DNA of 64,000 nt from Pseudomonas sp. GD04019 (lineage in GTDB: Bacteria > Pseudomonadota > Gammaproteobacteria > Pseudomonadales > Pseudomonadaceae). Made by a program: the position numbers and the translations under genes. The notes below the pieces were generated by a model, which had not been told where the DNA came from, did no database searches, and saw only the letters and a program-made list of their open reading frames with translations. Below are positions 1-8,442 of this stretch, one piece after another (within the stretch, counting starts at the first letter, position 1; each line of letters begins with the position of its first letter). The stretch spans positions 1 through 64,000 of the forward strand of contig NZ_JAOEEA010000012.1 of assembly GCF_029837695.1 (NCBI RefSeq). Direction: 5' to 3'.

Positions 1-13
1 TGGCTACAGGCTT

Positions 14-1183
14 CTAGGCTGCCTGCGTCCGCCGGGCCCCGCCGACCAGGGCCAGTAGCGCCACTACCAGCAAACCCAGCATCGCCAGGTTCACCGGGCT
101 CCAGCCCAGGCCGCTGATCAGTGCGCCCGAGGCGAGCGAGGCGGCCGCGGCCACGCTGCCGTTGCCCAGTTCCATCAGTCCTTGGGCCTGGCCGCGCTCG
201 TCGGCGGAGTGACCCTGGCCGAGCAGGGTGGTGCCGGACACCAGCATCAGGTTCCAGCCCATGCCGAGCAGCAGCGACGAGACCAGGAAGTGGCTCTGCA
301 GCTCGCCGCTCAGGGCGATAACAGCGCTGGCGGTCAGCAGCGCGATGCCCAGTAGCGCCACACGCTTGCACCCCAGGCGATCCACCAGCGGGCCGGCGAC
401 GAAGGCCGGCAGGAACATGCCGACCATGTGCCAGCGGATCACCTCCGCGCCCGCTTCCAGCGGCAGACCGCAGAAGCTCATGGCCAGCGGCGTGGCGTTC
501 ATCACCAGGACCATCAGCCCGTTGCCGATGGCGGTGATAAGCATGGCGCTGCGCACTACTGGTCGTGCCAGCAGCTCGCGCATCGCGGCCAGGCCACGAC
601 TGGCGGACGGCGGTAGCGCGCCCTGACGCAGGCCGGCCAGCAGGGCGATGGCCAGCGCGGCGAGCAGCGAGACCAGCAGGTAAGCACCGACGAAGGGGCG
701 CTCCAGGGCATCGCGGGCCCACAGGGTCAGCGTCGGTGCCAGTAGGGCGGCGCACAGTCCGCCGCCGATCACCCAGGCGGTGGCGCGGCCCTTGTGCGCG
801 TCGTCCACCGCCTCCAGGGCGGCGAAGCGGTAATACATGGCCGAGGCCTGGTATACGCCGATGGGCAGGGCGCCCAGGCAGAACAGCCAGAAGTCCGCCA
901 GCCACACGCCCAGCGCGCTGAGCAGGCCGCCGAGCACACCGGCTCCAGCACCGAGCAACAGGCCAGCGCGGCGCCCGCGGCGCTGCATGAAGGCCGACAG
1001 CGGCTGGGTCGCCAGCAGATAGCCGAGCACCAGCAAGGCCAGGGGCAAGGTGGCCAGACCATTGAGCGGCGCCAGCTGCAGGCCGACCAGCGAGGTCAGC
1101 GTGATGCCGATCATCGCGCAACTCCAGAACAGGGCCTGGGCGATGAACAGACGCAGCAAGGTGGGGTTGCGCAGAAGCAGCAT
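14..1183 (-). CDS. MFS transporter
   Basis: The product is a 389-residue inner-membrane protein with about 12 hydrophobic segments. Loop motifs typical of the major facilitator superfamily are visible after the second helix (QRRGRRAG, near residues 68-75) and again at the start of the second half (GPLVDRLGCKRV). The ATG at 1183 is chosen because the family-like sequence MLLLRNPTLLRLF begins there; the frame stays open further upstream but encodes only low-complexity shadow sequence. It is the last gene of a minus-strand operon with a DUF1272 protein (4-bp gap) and a GlxA-type regulator. Substrate is unknown; export of a small molecule sensed by the regulator is an inference. The first 13 bases of the window hold nothing I can name. 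Confidence 0.85.
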   Translation of the reverse strand: MLLLRNPTLLRLFIAQALFWSCAMIGITLTSLVGLQLAPLNGLATLPLALLVLGYLLATQPLSAFMQRRGRRAGLLLGAGAGVLGGLLSALGVWLADFWLFCLGALPIGVYQASAMYYRFAALEAVDDAHKGRATAWVIGGGLCAALLAPTLTLWARDALERPFVGAYLLVSLLAALAIALLAGLRQGALPPSASRGLAAMRELLARPVVRSAMLITAIGNGLMVLVMNATPLAMSFCGLPLEAGAEVIRWHMVGMFLPAFVAGPLVDRLGCKRVALLGIALLTASAVIALSGELQSHFLVSSLLLGMGWNLMLVSGTTLLGQGHSADERGQAQGLMELGNGSVAAAASLASGALISGLGWSPVNLAMLGLLVVALLALVGGARRTQAA

Positions 1184-1187
1184 GGTG

Positions 1188-1433
1188 TCAGTCCTGGACG
1201 CAGCCGGCGGGCTTGACGGTGCGTTCGCTGGTGGCGGGCGAGCGCGCCAGCTTGGCGGCGGGGCGGATCGGCCGGCGTACCAGCTCGCCGCCGCAGTTCG
1301 GGCAGGTGCCCTGCAGGCGGTCTTCCGCGCAGTCGACGCAGAAGGTGCATTCGAAGGAGCAGATGCGCGCATCCAGCGAATCGGGTGGCAGGTCGCGGTC
1401 GCAGCATTCGCAGCCGGGGCGCAGTTGCAGCAT
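1188..1433 (-). CDS. DUF1272 domain small zinc-ribbon-like protein
   Basis: This 81-residue protein carries a dense series of cysteines (CECC near residue 9, then CSFEC, CVDC and CPNC by residue 47), the pattern of DUF1272. These cysteines probably bind zinc. The C-terminal third is basic and low in complexity. It lies 33 bp after the GlxA-type regulator and 4 bp before the MFS gene, so it is probably translated from the same mRNA. No biochemical role is known to me for the family; a small regulatory or metal-binding role is possible but cannot be read from the sequence. Confidence 0.8.
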   Translation of the reverse strand: MLQLRPGCECCDRDLPPDSLDARICSFECTFCVDCAEDRLQGTCPNCGGELVRRPIRPAAKLARSPATSERTVKPAGCVQD

Positions 1434-1466
1434 GGTGGTTCTCCTTGGTTCGCGAGGTGGATTGGG

Positions 1467-2450
1467 TCAGGCGAAGCGTTCGGCATAGTCCTGGGGGCTC
1501 ACCGACAGGTGCTTGTGGAAGGTGCGCCGCAGGTTTTCCGGGTGGCGGAAGCCGGTCAGCCGCGCCACGGTGCCGATCGAGGCGCCGGCGTCCTGCAGCA
1601 GCAGGCGCGCCGACTCCAGGCGCAACTGCTCGACGTAGCGACCGGGGCCCATGCCCAGTTCCTGGACGAACAGCCGCGACAGGCTGCGCGCGGAAAGATG
1701 GGCCTGCTGCGCCAGGGCTTCCAGCGATAGGTCGGCGGCCAGGTTCTGCGCCATCCACTCCAGCAGGCCGAGCAGGCGCGGGGTGCGGCTGGCATCCGGG
1801 GCGAGCAGGGCGCTGAACTGCGCCTGGCCACCGGGGCGACGCAGGAACATCACCAGGCGCCGGGCCACGGCCAGGGCCAGCGGGCGGCCCAGATCAGCCT
1901 CGACCAGCGCCAGGGCCAGGTCGATGCCGGCGGTGACGCCGGCCGAGGTGAACACATGGGGATCGCCGTCGCGACCGCTCGGGTCGTAGGTGTGCAGGCG
2001 ATCGCCGTCCACCTCGATGCGCTCGTGGCAGCGCAGGGCTGCCACGTCGGCCCAGTGGGTGGTGGCGCGGCGGCCGTCGAGCAAACCGGCGGCGGCCAGG
2101 ATCAGCGCGCCGGAGCACACCGAGCCGAGGCGGCGGATCTGCGGCTCGGCGTGGCGCAGCCAGGCCAGCAGCGGCTGGTTGGCGCATTGCGCGGTCTCGC
2201 CCAGGCCCCCGGGAATCAGCAGGGTATCCAGCCCGGCCGGATCGCAGTCACGCCAGGCCTGGTCGGCGACCAGGCGGAAGCCGGCGGAAGTGGCCAGCGG
2301 ACCGGCCTCGTCGGCCAGCACCAGCAGGCGATACGCCTCGGCCTGGCCCTGGCGACGTAGCTCGACATTGGCCGAGGCGAATACCTGCAGCGGGCCGGTC
2401 ACGTCGAGGCTCATCACATCGGGGTAGATCAGGCTGGCGATGGTGCGCAT
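1467..2450 (-). CDS. GlxA-type transcriptional regulator (DJ-1/PfpI domain plus AraC HTH)
   Basis: The 327-residue product has an N-terminal DJ-1/PfpI-like (class I glutamine amidotransferase-like) domain over about residues 1-170, with a nucleophile-elbow-type cysteine at C112 (GSVCSGA), and a C-terminal AraC-type pair of helix-turn-helix motifs (about 220-325, ending in the usual GFRHPENLRRTFHKHL signature). The ATG at 2450 opens directly on MRTIASLIYPD, the usual start of the family. It heads the operon with DUF1272 and the MFS gene and probably activates it. Relatives respond to quaternary amines, amino acids or other small ligands; the ligand here cannot be deduced. Confidence 0.88.
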   Translation of the reverse strand: MRTIASLIYPDVMSLDVTGPLQVFASANVELRRQGQAEAYRLLVLADEAGPLATSAGFRLVADQAWRDCDPAGLDTLLIPGGLGETAQCANQPLLAWLRHAEPQIRRLGSVCSGALILAAAGLLDGRRATTHWADVAALRCHERIEVDGDRLHTYDPSGRDGDPHVFTSAGVTAGIDLALALVEADLGRPLALAVARRLVMFLRRPGGQAQFSALLAPDASRTPRLLGLLEWMAQNLAADLSLEALAQQAHLSARSLSRLFVQELGMGPGRYVEQLRLESARLLLQDAGASIGTVARLTGFRHPENLRRTFHKHLSVSPQDYAERFA

Positions 2451-2534
2451 GGGGTTCTCCAGAAGCTTGTGGCGAGTCTGCGCTCGCCCTGTTCTGGCAA
2501 CAAGGACAATCACCCCACAGATATGGCCAGTCGC

Positions 2535-3626
2535 TCAGTCAGCGTTGGCCAGTCTTTCCAGAAAGCGCAGCAGCAGGCTCTCTTCCTCGCGCAGGCCCTG
2601 GCGTGGCTTGGCGGCGCGCAGTGCAGCCAAGCTGCCGTCGAGGAAGGCATCGATCACCGCCGGATGGATGTAGCACTTGCGGCAGATGGCCGGGGTATTG
2701 CCGAGCAGGCGGGAAACCTGGCGGGTGACCTCGACCACCTGGCTCTTGGCCTCACTGTCGCTGCTCGGACGTAATTCGCGCAGGCGCTGCAGGGCCAGGG
2801 CGCTGCCGGCCCAGGTGCGATAGTCCTTGGCGGTGAAGTCGCTGCCGGCGTGGCACTGCAGGTACTGGTTGACGTCCGCCGAGCTGACTCCGCGACGCTC
2901 GCCGGCGTCGTCCAGGTACTGGAACAACTGCTGGCCGGGCAGCTCCATGCAGCGCCGCACCGCCCGGGCCAGGCGCGGGTGGGTCAGGCTGACGCGGTGC
3001 TCGATACCGCTCTTGCCGCGGAAGTGGAAGCGGATGGCGGCGCCGGCCACCTCGACGTGCCGGTTGCGCAGGGTAGTGAGGCCGAAGGACTTGTTGTCCC
3101 GCGCGTACTGCGGGTTGCCGACGCGGATCAGGGTCGAGTCGAGCAGGGCGACCACCGTGGCCATGACCTTGTCGCGGCCCAGATCGCGCAGGGCCAGGTG
3201 TTCTTCCACCTGGCGGCGCAGGGCGGGCAGGGCGCGACCGAATTCGAGCAGGCGTTCGTACTTGTTGCAGTCGCGCACCTCGCGCCAACGCGGGTGGTAG
3301 CGGTACTGCTTGCGTCCGCGGGCGTCGCGGCCGACCGCCTGCAGATGGCCGCGCGGGTCGGGGCAAATCCACACGTCGGTATAGGCCGGCGGAATCGCCA
3401 GGGCGTTGATGCGCTTGATCTCGTCGGCGTCGCGGATGCGCTCGCCATGGCTGTCGAAGTAGACGAAGTGGCCGCGCAGCTTGCGTCGGCTGATGCCGGC
3501 CTGGCGGTCATCGACATACACCAGGTCCGGCGGCAACGCGGGACACAGCGCGGTGCCGGTGTCTTCGCGCTCGTCGGCTGGCAGCGGGCGGGTGCCGCTG
3601 GCCAGCGGCGGTTCCTGTTCGCTCAT
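2535..3626 (-). CDS. DNA topoisomerase IB (poxvirus-like)
   Basis: The protein (363 residues) is a bacterial type IB topoisomerase, which nicks and religates one DNA strand through a 3'-phosphotyrosine. Family blocks are visible in order: the N-terminal domain ending ALAIPPAYTDVWICPDP, the catalytic block RVGNPQYARDNKSFGLTTLRN, FRGKSGIEH, and the terminal CYIHP block that holds the predicted nucleophile Y319. The start at 3626 gives MSEQEPP and overlaps the stop of the upstream DUF421 gene by four bases (ATGA), so the two are translationally coupled. The gene is complete and normal in length for the family. Confidence 0.93.
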   Translation of the reverse strand: MSEQEPPLASGTRPLPADEREDTGTALCPALPPDLVYVDDRQAGISRRKLRGHFVYFDSHGERIRDADEIKRINALAIPPAYTDVWICPDPRGHLQAVGRDARGRKQYRYHPRWREVRDCNKYERLLEFGRALPALRRQVEEHLALRDLGRDKVMATVVALLDSTLIRVGNPQYARDNKSFGLTTLRNRHVEVAGAAIRFHFRGKSGIEHRVSLTHPRLARAVRRCMELPGQQLFQYLDDAGERRGVSSADVNQYLQCHAGSDFTAKDYRTWAGSALALQRLRELRPSSDSEAKSQVVEVTRQVSRLLGNTPAICRKCYIHPAVIDAFLDGSLAALRAAKPRQGLREEESLLLRFLERLANAD

Positions 3627-4315
3627 GGCTCGCGCTTCCAGTCCAGGGCCTGGTTCCACAGCTCGCCGCCGCAACGCGGGCAGGTGGCAGCCTGTCCCGC
3701 CTGCAGCGGTTGCGGGTTGCCACAGCGGTTGCAGGCGTACAGGCCCTCGCTGGGAACGTGCCGGTAGGTCGGGTTGAGTTCTTCCGGAAGCACCGACAGG
3801 CCGCTTCGGGTCTGCTCGGCGGGGAAGTAGTACAGGCTCAGATCGCCATCCACCTCGAGGATGCCAAGGCGCACCTGACCCAGGTGCTGCACGCCGCCGC
3901 GACGCAACTCCATGTGGAATTCGTCGCTGGAGATGTTCTGTGCCTCTAGGGAGCCCAGCTCGTACAGGCCATCGCGAATGATCACCACCGGCTTGCCCTC
4001 GACCCAGCTGCCGAAGCGCGGGCTGCGCTTCATCAGGCGGGTGGTCAGGCTGTAGAGCAACAACAGGGTGGCGAACACCACGAAGACCGGCAGCAGCGGC
4101 ACGTCGTCGTAGAACGATACGTCGCCGGCGGCCGAGCCGAGGGTGAGGATCACCACCAGCTCGAACAGCGACAGCTGGCGCACGCCGCGGCGCCCGGAAA
4201 CCTTCAGGAAGATGAACACGGCCAGGTAGGCACACGTTGCGCGCAGGGCGACCTCGCCGAGAAACGCCAGGGGAAAGTCATCCAGCAGCATGCGTTGCCA
4301 GTCGAAAGCTTCCAT
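3623..4315 (-). CDS. DUF421 (YetF-like) membrane protein with C-terminal zinc ribbon
   Basis: A 230-residue protein with three hydrophobic helices in the first 90 residues followed by a soluble DUF421 domain (block RDGLYELGSLEAQNISSDEFH). After the domain it continues into a short zinc ribbon, CNRCGN then CPRCGGE about 20 residues later, which most DUF421 proteins lack as far as I recall. The last codons overlap the topoisomerase IB start (ATGA). The family is found in spore and envelope contexts but its activity is not established. It lies 10 bp downstream of a small hypothetical gene, making a possible minus-strand operon. Confidence 0.85.
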   Translation of the reverse strand: MEAFDWQRMLLDDFPLAFLGEVALRATCAYLAVFIFLKVSGRRGVRQLSLFELVVILTLGSAAGDVSFYDDVPLLPVFVVFATLLLLYSLTTRLMKRSPRFGSWVEGKPVVIIRDGLYELGSLEAQNISSDEFHMELRRGGVQHLGQVRLGILEVDGDLSLYYFPAEQTRSGLSVLPEELNPTYRHVPSEGLYACNRCGNPQPLQAGQAATCPRCGGELWNQALDWKREP

Positions 4316-4325
4316 GCGTACCTCC

Positions 4326-4610
4326 TCAGCCGACTTGCGGGTTGCTCCAGGGCATGGACCAGGGCGCCAACTCGTAGCCGTCCTTGCTCAGTTCCAGACG
4401 CGCCAGTTCGACCAGGCCGGCCAGGCGCGCCGGGTCGCCATATTGCGAGCGCGCCACGTGGGCCTGGGACAGCAGTTCGACATCGCTGTCATCGAACACG
4501 CGGAAGGAGAAGCTGGCGTCCTCGCGGTCCGCCCGGGTTTCGCAGGCGTGTGGCAGGAAGGCCTGTTCGACGATATGCAGGGCCTCTTCGAGGCTGAGGG
4601 CGGTGCTCAT
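4326..4610 (-). CDS. Small hypothetical protein, paralogue A of a tandem pair
   Basis: I do not recognise the family. The 94-residue acidic soluble protein resembles the product of the gene at 4743-5009 along its whole length: both begin with a short ALxLEEAL/LRVNEAL helix and end in a block of the form (G/A)DPAxLAxxxxxxRxxxSxxGYxLxPWSMP. It has no signal peptide or membrane segment. It is separated from its sister by a hairpin and lies directly upstream of DUF421, so it may be co-transcribed with DUF421 and the topoisomerase. Confidence 0.7.
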   Translation of the reverse strand: MSTALSLEEALHIVEQAFLPHACETRADREDASFSFRVFDDSDVELLSQAHVARSQYGDPARLAGLVELARLELSKDGYELAPWSMPWSNPQVG

Positions 4611-4678
4611 GCGGTGCCTCCGTCTGTGGCTGTTAGTGAGTAGACGGGGCGGCAGCCGTTAGGTTCGTACAGAAAAGC

Positions 4679-4712
4679 GAAGCCCCCTGGGCCGGAGGGC
4701 GCAGGGGGCTTC
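4679..4712 (-). terminator. Hairpin terminator between the two small paralogues
   Basis: A ten-base-pair stem (GAAGCCCCCT pairing with AGGGGGCTTC) encloses a GC-rich loop. Read on the minus strand it is followed by GCTTTTCTG, giving a short U run, so it fits termination of the paralogue at 4743-5009. Confidence 0.65.
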
Positions 4713-4742
4713 TGTTGGCGGCAGGCCGGGGCGAGCGGAGTG

Positions 4743-5009
4743 TTACTCGGGCATGCTCCAGGGATCGAGCGAATAGCCCTGGCGGCTGATCTGCTCGCGG
4801 GACTGGGCCAGTGCGTCGGCCAGCTGCGCCGGGTCGGCGTAGGTGCGGCTGTCCAGTTGGGCCTGGCTCAGGCGGCGGTTGGTGCGGTCGATCACCGCCA
4901 GGGTGATCACGCCGGTACCGTCCTGCGGTTGCCAGGCGACGCACTGGAACGGCTGGAAGGCGCGGCCGGCGATCAGAAGAGCTTCGTTGACGCGGAGCGA
5001 GGTGTTCAT
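4743..5009 (-). CDS. Small hypothetical protein, paralogue B of a tandem pair
   Basis: The 88-residue product is a soluble protein of unknown function, clearly related to the product at 4326-4610 (shared C-terminal motif with GYSLDPWSMP). The ATG at 5009 is preferred over longer in-frame starts because the similarity to its sister begins there. It has its own terminator downstream and an AT-richer upstream region (5010-5245) that probably holds divergent promoters for this gene and for the small membrane protein at 5246. Confidence 0.7.
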   Translation of the reverse strand: MNTSLRVNEALLIAGRAFQPFQCVAWQPQDGTGVITLAVIDRTNRRLSQAQLDSRTYADPAQLADALAQSREQISRQGYSLDPWSMPE

Positions 5010-5245
5010 GGGTCTGTTCTCCAAGGATGCCCAGTGTGCGATCTGGCCAGCGAAAGCACGTATTGCCGCGGCCTGTGAACTGTTGATGGCGAAACCTGAC
5101 CTTGGAGTCACATGCTGTCGTAAAAACATAGATATATGTCGCATGTTGGCGTTTTTCGGGGCTTTGTGCCCTGTGACGAGCTTTGCGAAGGTGCCGTTGC
5201 GCTGGTTATCCTAGCTGCCATGCAGCCCACACAAGGAGTGACACC

Positions 5246-5428
5246 ATGTTGTACAGTCTTATCTCGCTGATCATCTTTGCCCTGGATATCTGGGCGATCA
5301 TCAACGTGGTGAAAAGCAATGCCGACACCTTGAAGAAGGTGCTCTGGGTGGCGCTGATCGCGCTGCTGCCGGTGATCGGCCTGATCATCTGGGCGCTGAT
5401 GGGCCCACGCGGCAACATGAAGTTCTGA
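5246..5428 (+). CDS. PLDc_N-type small membrane protein
   Basis: The 60-residue product has two hydrophobic helices (LYSLISLIIFALDIWAII and VLWVALIALLPVIGLIIWAL) joined by a short polar loop and ends with GPR, the pattern of the phospholipase D N-terminal (PLDc_N) family of small membrane proteins. AAGGAG lies eight bases before the ATG. It stands alone between a divergent small gene and speE. No enzymatic residues are present; the role is unknown, probably an envelope protein. Confidence 0.78.
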   Translation: MLYSLISLIIFALDIWAIINVVKSNADTLKKVLWVALIALLPVIGLIIWALMGPRGNMKF

Positions 5429-5443
5429 CCCCACCGCCTGTTC

Positions 5444-5464
5444 GCCCGGCTGGAGCCGTCGGGC
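5444..5464 (+). terminator. Weak hairpin after the PLDc_N gene
   Basis: GCCCG pairs with CGGGC around an imperfect inner stem. There is no T run after it, so it is at best a weak terminator. Confidence 0.3.
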
Positions 5465-5473
5465 GTATCTCCT

Positions 5474-5479
5474 TACAAT
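5474..5479 (+). promoter_or_regulatory. Candidate -10 box for speE
   Basis: TACAAT lies 62 bases before the speE start, after the hairpin. No convincing -35 hexamer is seen, so this is tentative. Confidence 0.35.
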
Positions 5480-5541
5480 GCGCGCCTTCTTCATGGGCGG
5501 GCCTGGTCCGTCCGATTCCACCAGCGACGACGGGGCCACCC

Positions 5542-6402
<861 letters not shown>

Positions 6403-6418
6403 TGTGATGGGTGAGTGA

Positions 6419-6443
6419 GAAAGCCGGCGAATGCCGGCTTTTT
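6419..6443 (+). terminator. speE terminator
   Basis: The stem AAGCCGGC / GCCGGCTT has a GAAT loop, is extended by further A-T pairs, and is followed by TTTCG. It lies 17 bases after the speE stop. Confidence 0.85.
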
Positions 6444-6632
6444 CGTTTCTGCCACGGGCTGATCGCCGGGGCGCTCACGGCTCGGATAGCGCCTGTGCCG
6501 CTCTTCGGCGCATTGCCAGCGCTGTTCGCCGACGGCTTGCCAGCCGCCCGGCGCGCTCGGGATGGGGGCGTATACCTGGTGCGAAAGTGGGCGTGCACCA
6601 CGGCAGCAGCGCAGGCGCCGTCCAGAAGCGCA

Positions 6633-6654
6633 AAAGCTGGCAGATGCCGGCTTT
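6633..6654 (-). terminator. Terminator of the secreted hydrolase gene
   Basis: AAAGCTGGC pairs with GCCGGCTTT around an AGAT loop. On the minus strand the stem ends in a TTTT run, suiting the hydrolase gene that ends at 6689. The remainder of the 6444-6688 interval holds no gene that I can support. Confidence 0.6.
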
Positions 6655-6688
6655 CTTCACGCTCGAGGCAGGGGCGCGGCCGAGCGCT

Positions 6689-7696
6689 CTACAGCGTGAT
6701 CAGGCCTTTCAGCAGCGCCTGGTGGAAGCGCTCGGGTGCCTCGACCTGCGGTGAATGACCGAGCTCGGGGAATTCCACCAGTGTGCCGTTCGGCAGTGCG
6801 GCGGCGGCCTTGCGGCCCAGCGCCGGGTAGTCGCCCAGGCGCTCGGCGACCGCCTTGGGCGCGCGATTGGCGCCGGGAGCGGTACGGTCCTTGCCGCCGA
6901 TCAGCAGCAGGGTCGGTGCCTGAATGCGGCCGAACTCGTGGATCACCGGCTGGCTGAACAGCATCTCTGCGGTCTGCGCCTGGTTCCAGGCGACGATCTC
7001 GCGGCCCTTGCCGTGGTACAGGCCGACCTGCATGTCCACCCAGCGCTCGTACTCCGGCTTCCACTGGCCGTTGTAATAGAACTTCAGCTGGTAGTTCTTG
7101 ATGCTCTCGAAGCTGGCCTTCAGCTCACCCTGGTTGAGCTGGTCGATGCTGGCATAGGGCACGCCCTCGGCCTGCCAGTCCTCCAGGCCGATGGGATTGA
7201 CCAGCACCAGTTGCCGCACGCTCTGCGGATGGTTGAGGGCGAAGCGTGCGGCGAGCATGCCGCCCATGGAGTGGGCGATCAGCGTGACCTTGGCCACGCC
7301 CAGCTGTTCCAGCAGGGCCTGGGTATTCAGCGCCAACTGGTTGAAGCTGAACTGGTAGCCGCGCGGCTTGCTGGAGGCGCAGAAGCCGACCTGGTCCGGC
7401 GCGATCACCCGGTAGCCCTGGTCGCTCAGGGTCTTGATGGTCTGTTCCCAGGTGGCGCCGCAGAAGTTCTTGCCGTGCAGCAGCACAGCCGTATGGCCGT
7501 TCGCCTGGCCCCTGGCGGCGACGTCCATGTAGGTCATGGACAGGCTCTGTCCCTGGGACTGGAACGCGAAGCGCTGCTGCGGATGGGGATAATCGAAGCC
7601 TTCCAGCTGTTCGCCGTAGCTCGGCGTAGCGGCATGGATGGCAGTGCTGCTGGCAAGCAGGGCGGCGCACAGCAGAGTGGAGTTCAACCTGGGCAT
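6689..7696 (-). CDS. Secreted alpha/beta-hydrolase
   Basis: The 335-residue product begins with a Sec signal peptide (MPRLNSTLLCAALLASSTAIHA, cleavage near residue 22) and is an alpha/beta-hydrolase: oxyanion-hole segment HGKNFCGATW at about 74-83, nucleophile elbow AHSMGG with S143, a late GGKDRTAP loop carrying the probable acid, and LGHSPQ with the catalytic histidine. The ATG at 7696 is used because the signal peptide starts there. It is probably periplasmic. The substrate cannot be read; esters or lactones are likely. It stands alone with its own terminator. Confidence 0.88.
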   Translation of the reverse strand: MPRLNSTLLCAALLASSTAIHAATPSYGEQLEGFDYPHPQQRFAFQSQGQSLSMTYMDVAARGQANGHTAVLLHGKNFCGATWEQTIKTLSDQGYRVIAPDQVGFCASSKPRGYQFSFNQLALNTQALLEQLGVAKVTLIAHSMGGMLAARFALNHPQSVRQLVLVNPIGLEDWQAEGVPYASIDQLNQGELKASFESIKNYQLKFYYNGQWKPEYERWVDMQVGLYHGKGREIVAWNQAQTAEMLFSQPVIHEFGRIQAPTLLLIGGKDRTAPGANRAPKAVAERLGDYPALGRKAAAALPNGTLVEFPELGHSPQVEAPERFHQALLKGLITL

Positions 7697-7828
7697 GGGG
7701 AGAGTCCTGGCGATGGGAAGTGCGGCATTTTTAGGACAATTCCCCGCAGTCGAGAAAGCCTGGCACTGTTCCCGGATGTTTCCTTGGCGAGAGCCGCGCA
7801 GCTCCGATCTAGAGCGTCGCAAGCATGC

Positions 7829-8428
7829 CTAGCCGGCGCAGCGCGGCGCCGCGGGGGTGAGCCGTATGACCAGGTGGGAGAGGTAGAAGAACGTCTCGTA
7901 GGCCAGCGATTCGGCCTTGGTGTGCCAGCTGCGATAGCGACTGGTGGGCGTCGGTGCGGCGTAGGCGGTGATGCCGATGTCCCGGGCCAGCGTCATCGCC
8001 CGCTTCATGTGCAGGGGATCGCTGACGATCAGCGCGTTGTCGAGCCCGTGCTGTTTCATCAGGGCGCAGGCCTGGGCCAGGTTTTCGGCGGTGACGGTGG
8101 AGACCGCCTCGGTCAGCATGCGCTGGGCCGGAACCCCGGCGGCGAGGGCGTACTGGTGGGCGACCGCGGATTCGGCGTGCGCATCCGCGATGCCGATACC
8201 GCCCGTGAGGATCAGGTAGTCCGCGGCCTGATTGCGGATCAGCTGGATGCCATGCTTGATCCGCTCCTCGAACACCGGCGATGGCTGGTTCTGCCACACG
8301 GCGGCGCCGAGCACGATCACCGCATCGACTTTGGCAGGCGCTGGCTCGGCTGCGTAGCGGGCAATCTGCAGCGCTGCCGTGGCGACTGCGCCGATCAGCA
8401 GCGCTGGCAGCGCCAGGCGCATGCCCAT
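7829..8428 (-). CDS. YdcF/ElyC-family DUF218 protein
   Basis: The 199-residue protein has one N-terminal hydrophobic helix (residues 4-22) that would anchor it to the inner membrane, then a DUF218 domain: AVIVLGA, the loop TGGIG, the block VSTVTAENLAQA and the VSDPLHMKRA motif. DUF218 proteins such as ElyC and SanA act in envelope maintenance. The gene stop of the upstream chemoreceptor is 14 bases before its start on the same strand, so the two may be co-transcribed. Confidence 0.82.
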   Translation of the reverse strand: MGMRLALPALLIGAVATAALQIARYAAEPAPAKVDAVIVLGAAVWQNQPSPVFEERIKHGIQLIRNQAADYLILTGGIGIADAHAESAVAHQYALAAGVPAQRMLTEAVSTVTAENLAQACALMKQHGLDNALIVSDPLHMKRAMTLARDIGITAYAAPTPTSRYRSWHTKAESLAYETFFYLSHLVIRLTPAAPRCAG

Positions 8429-8442
8429 GTGGCGAGGCAGGT

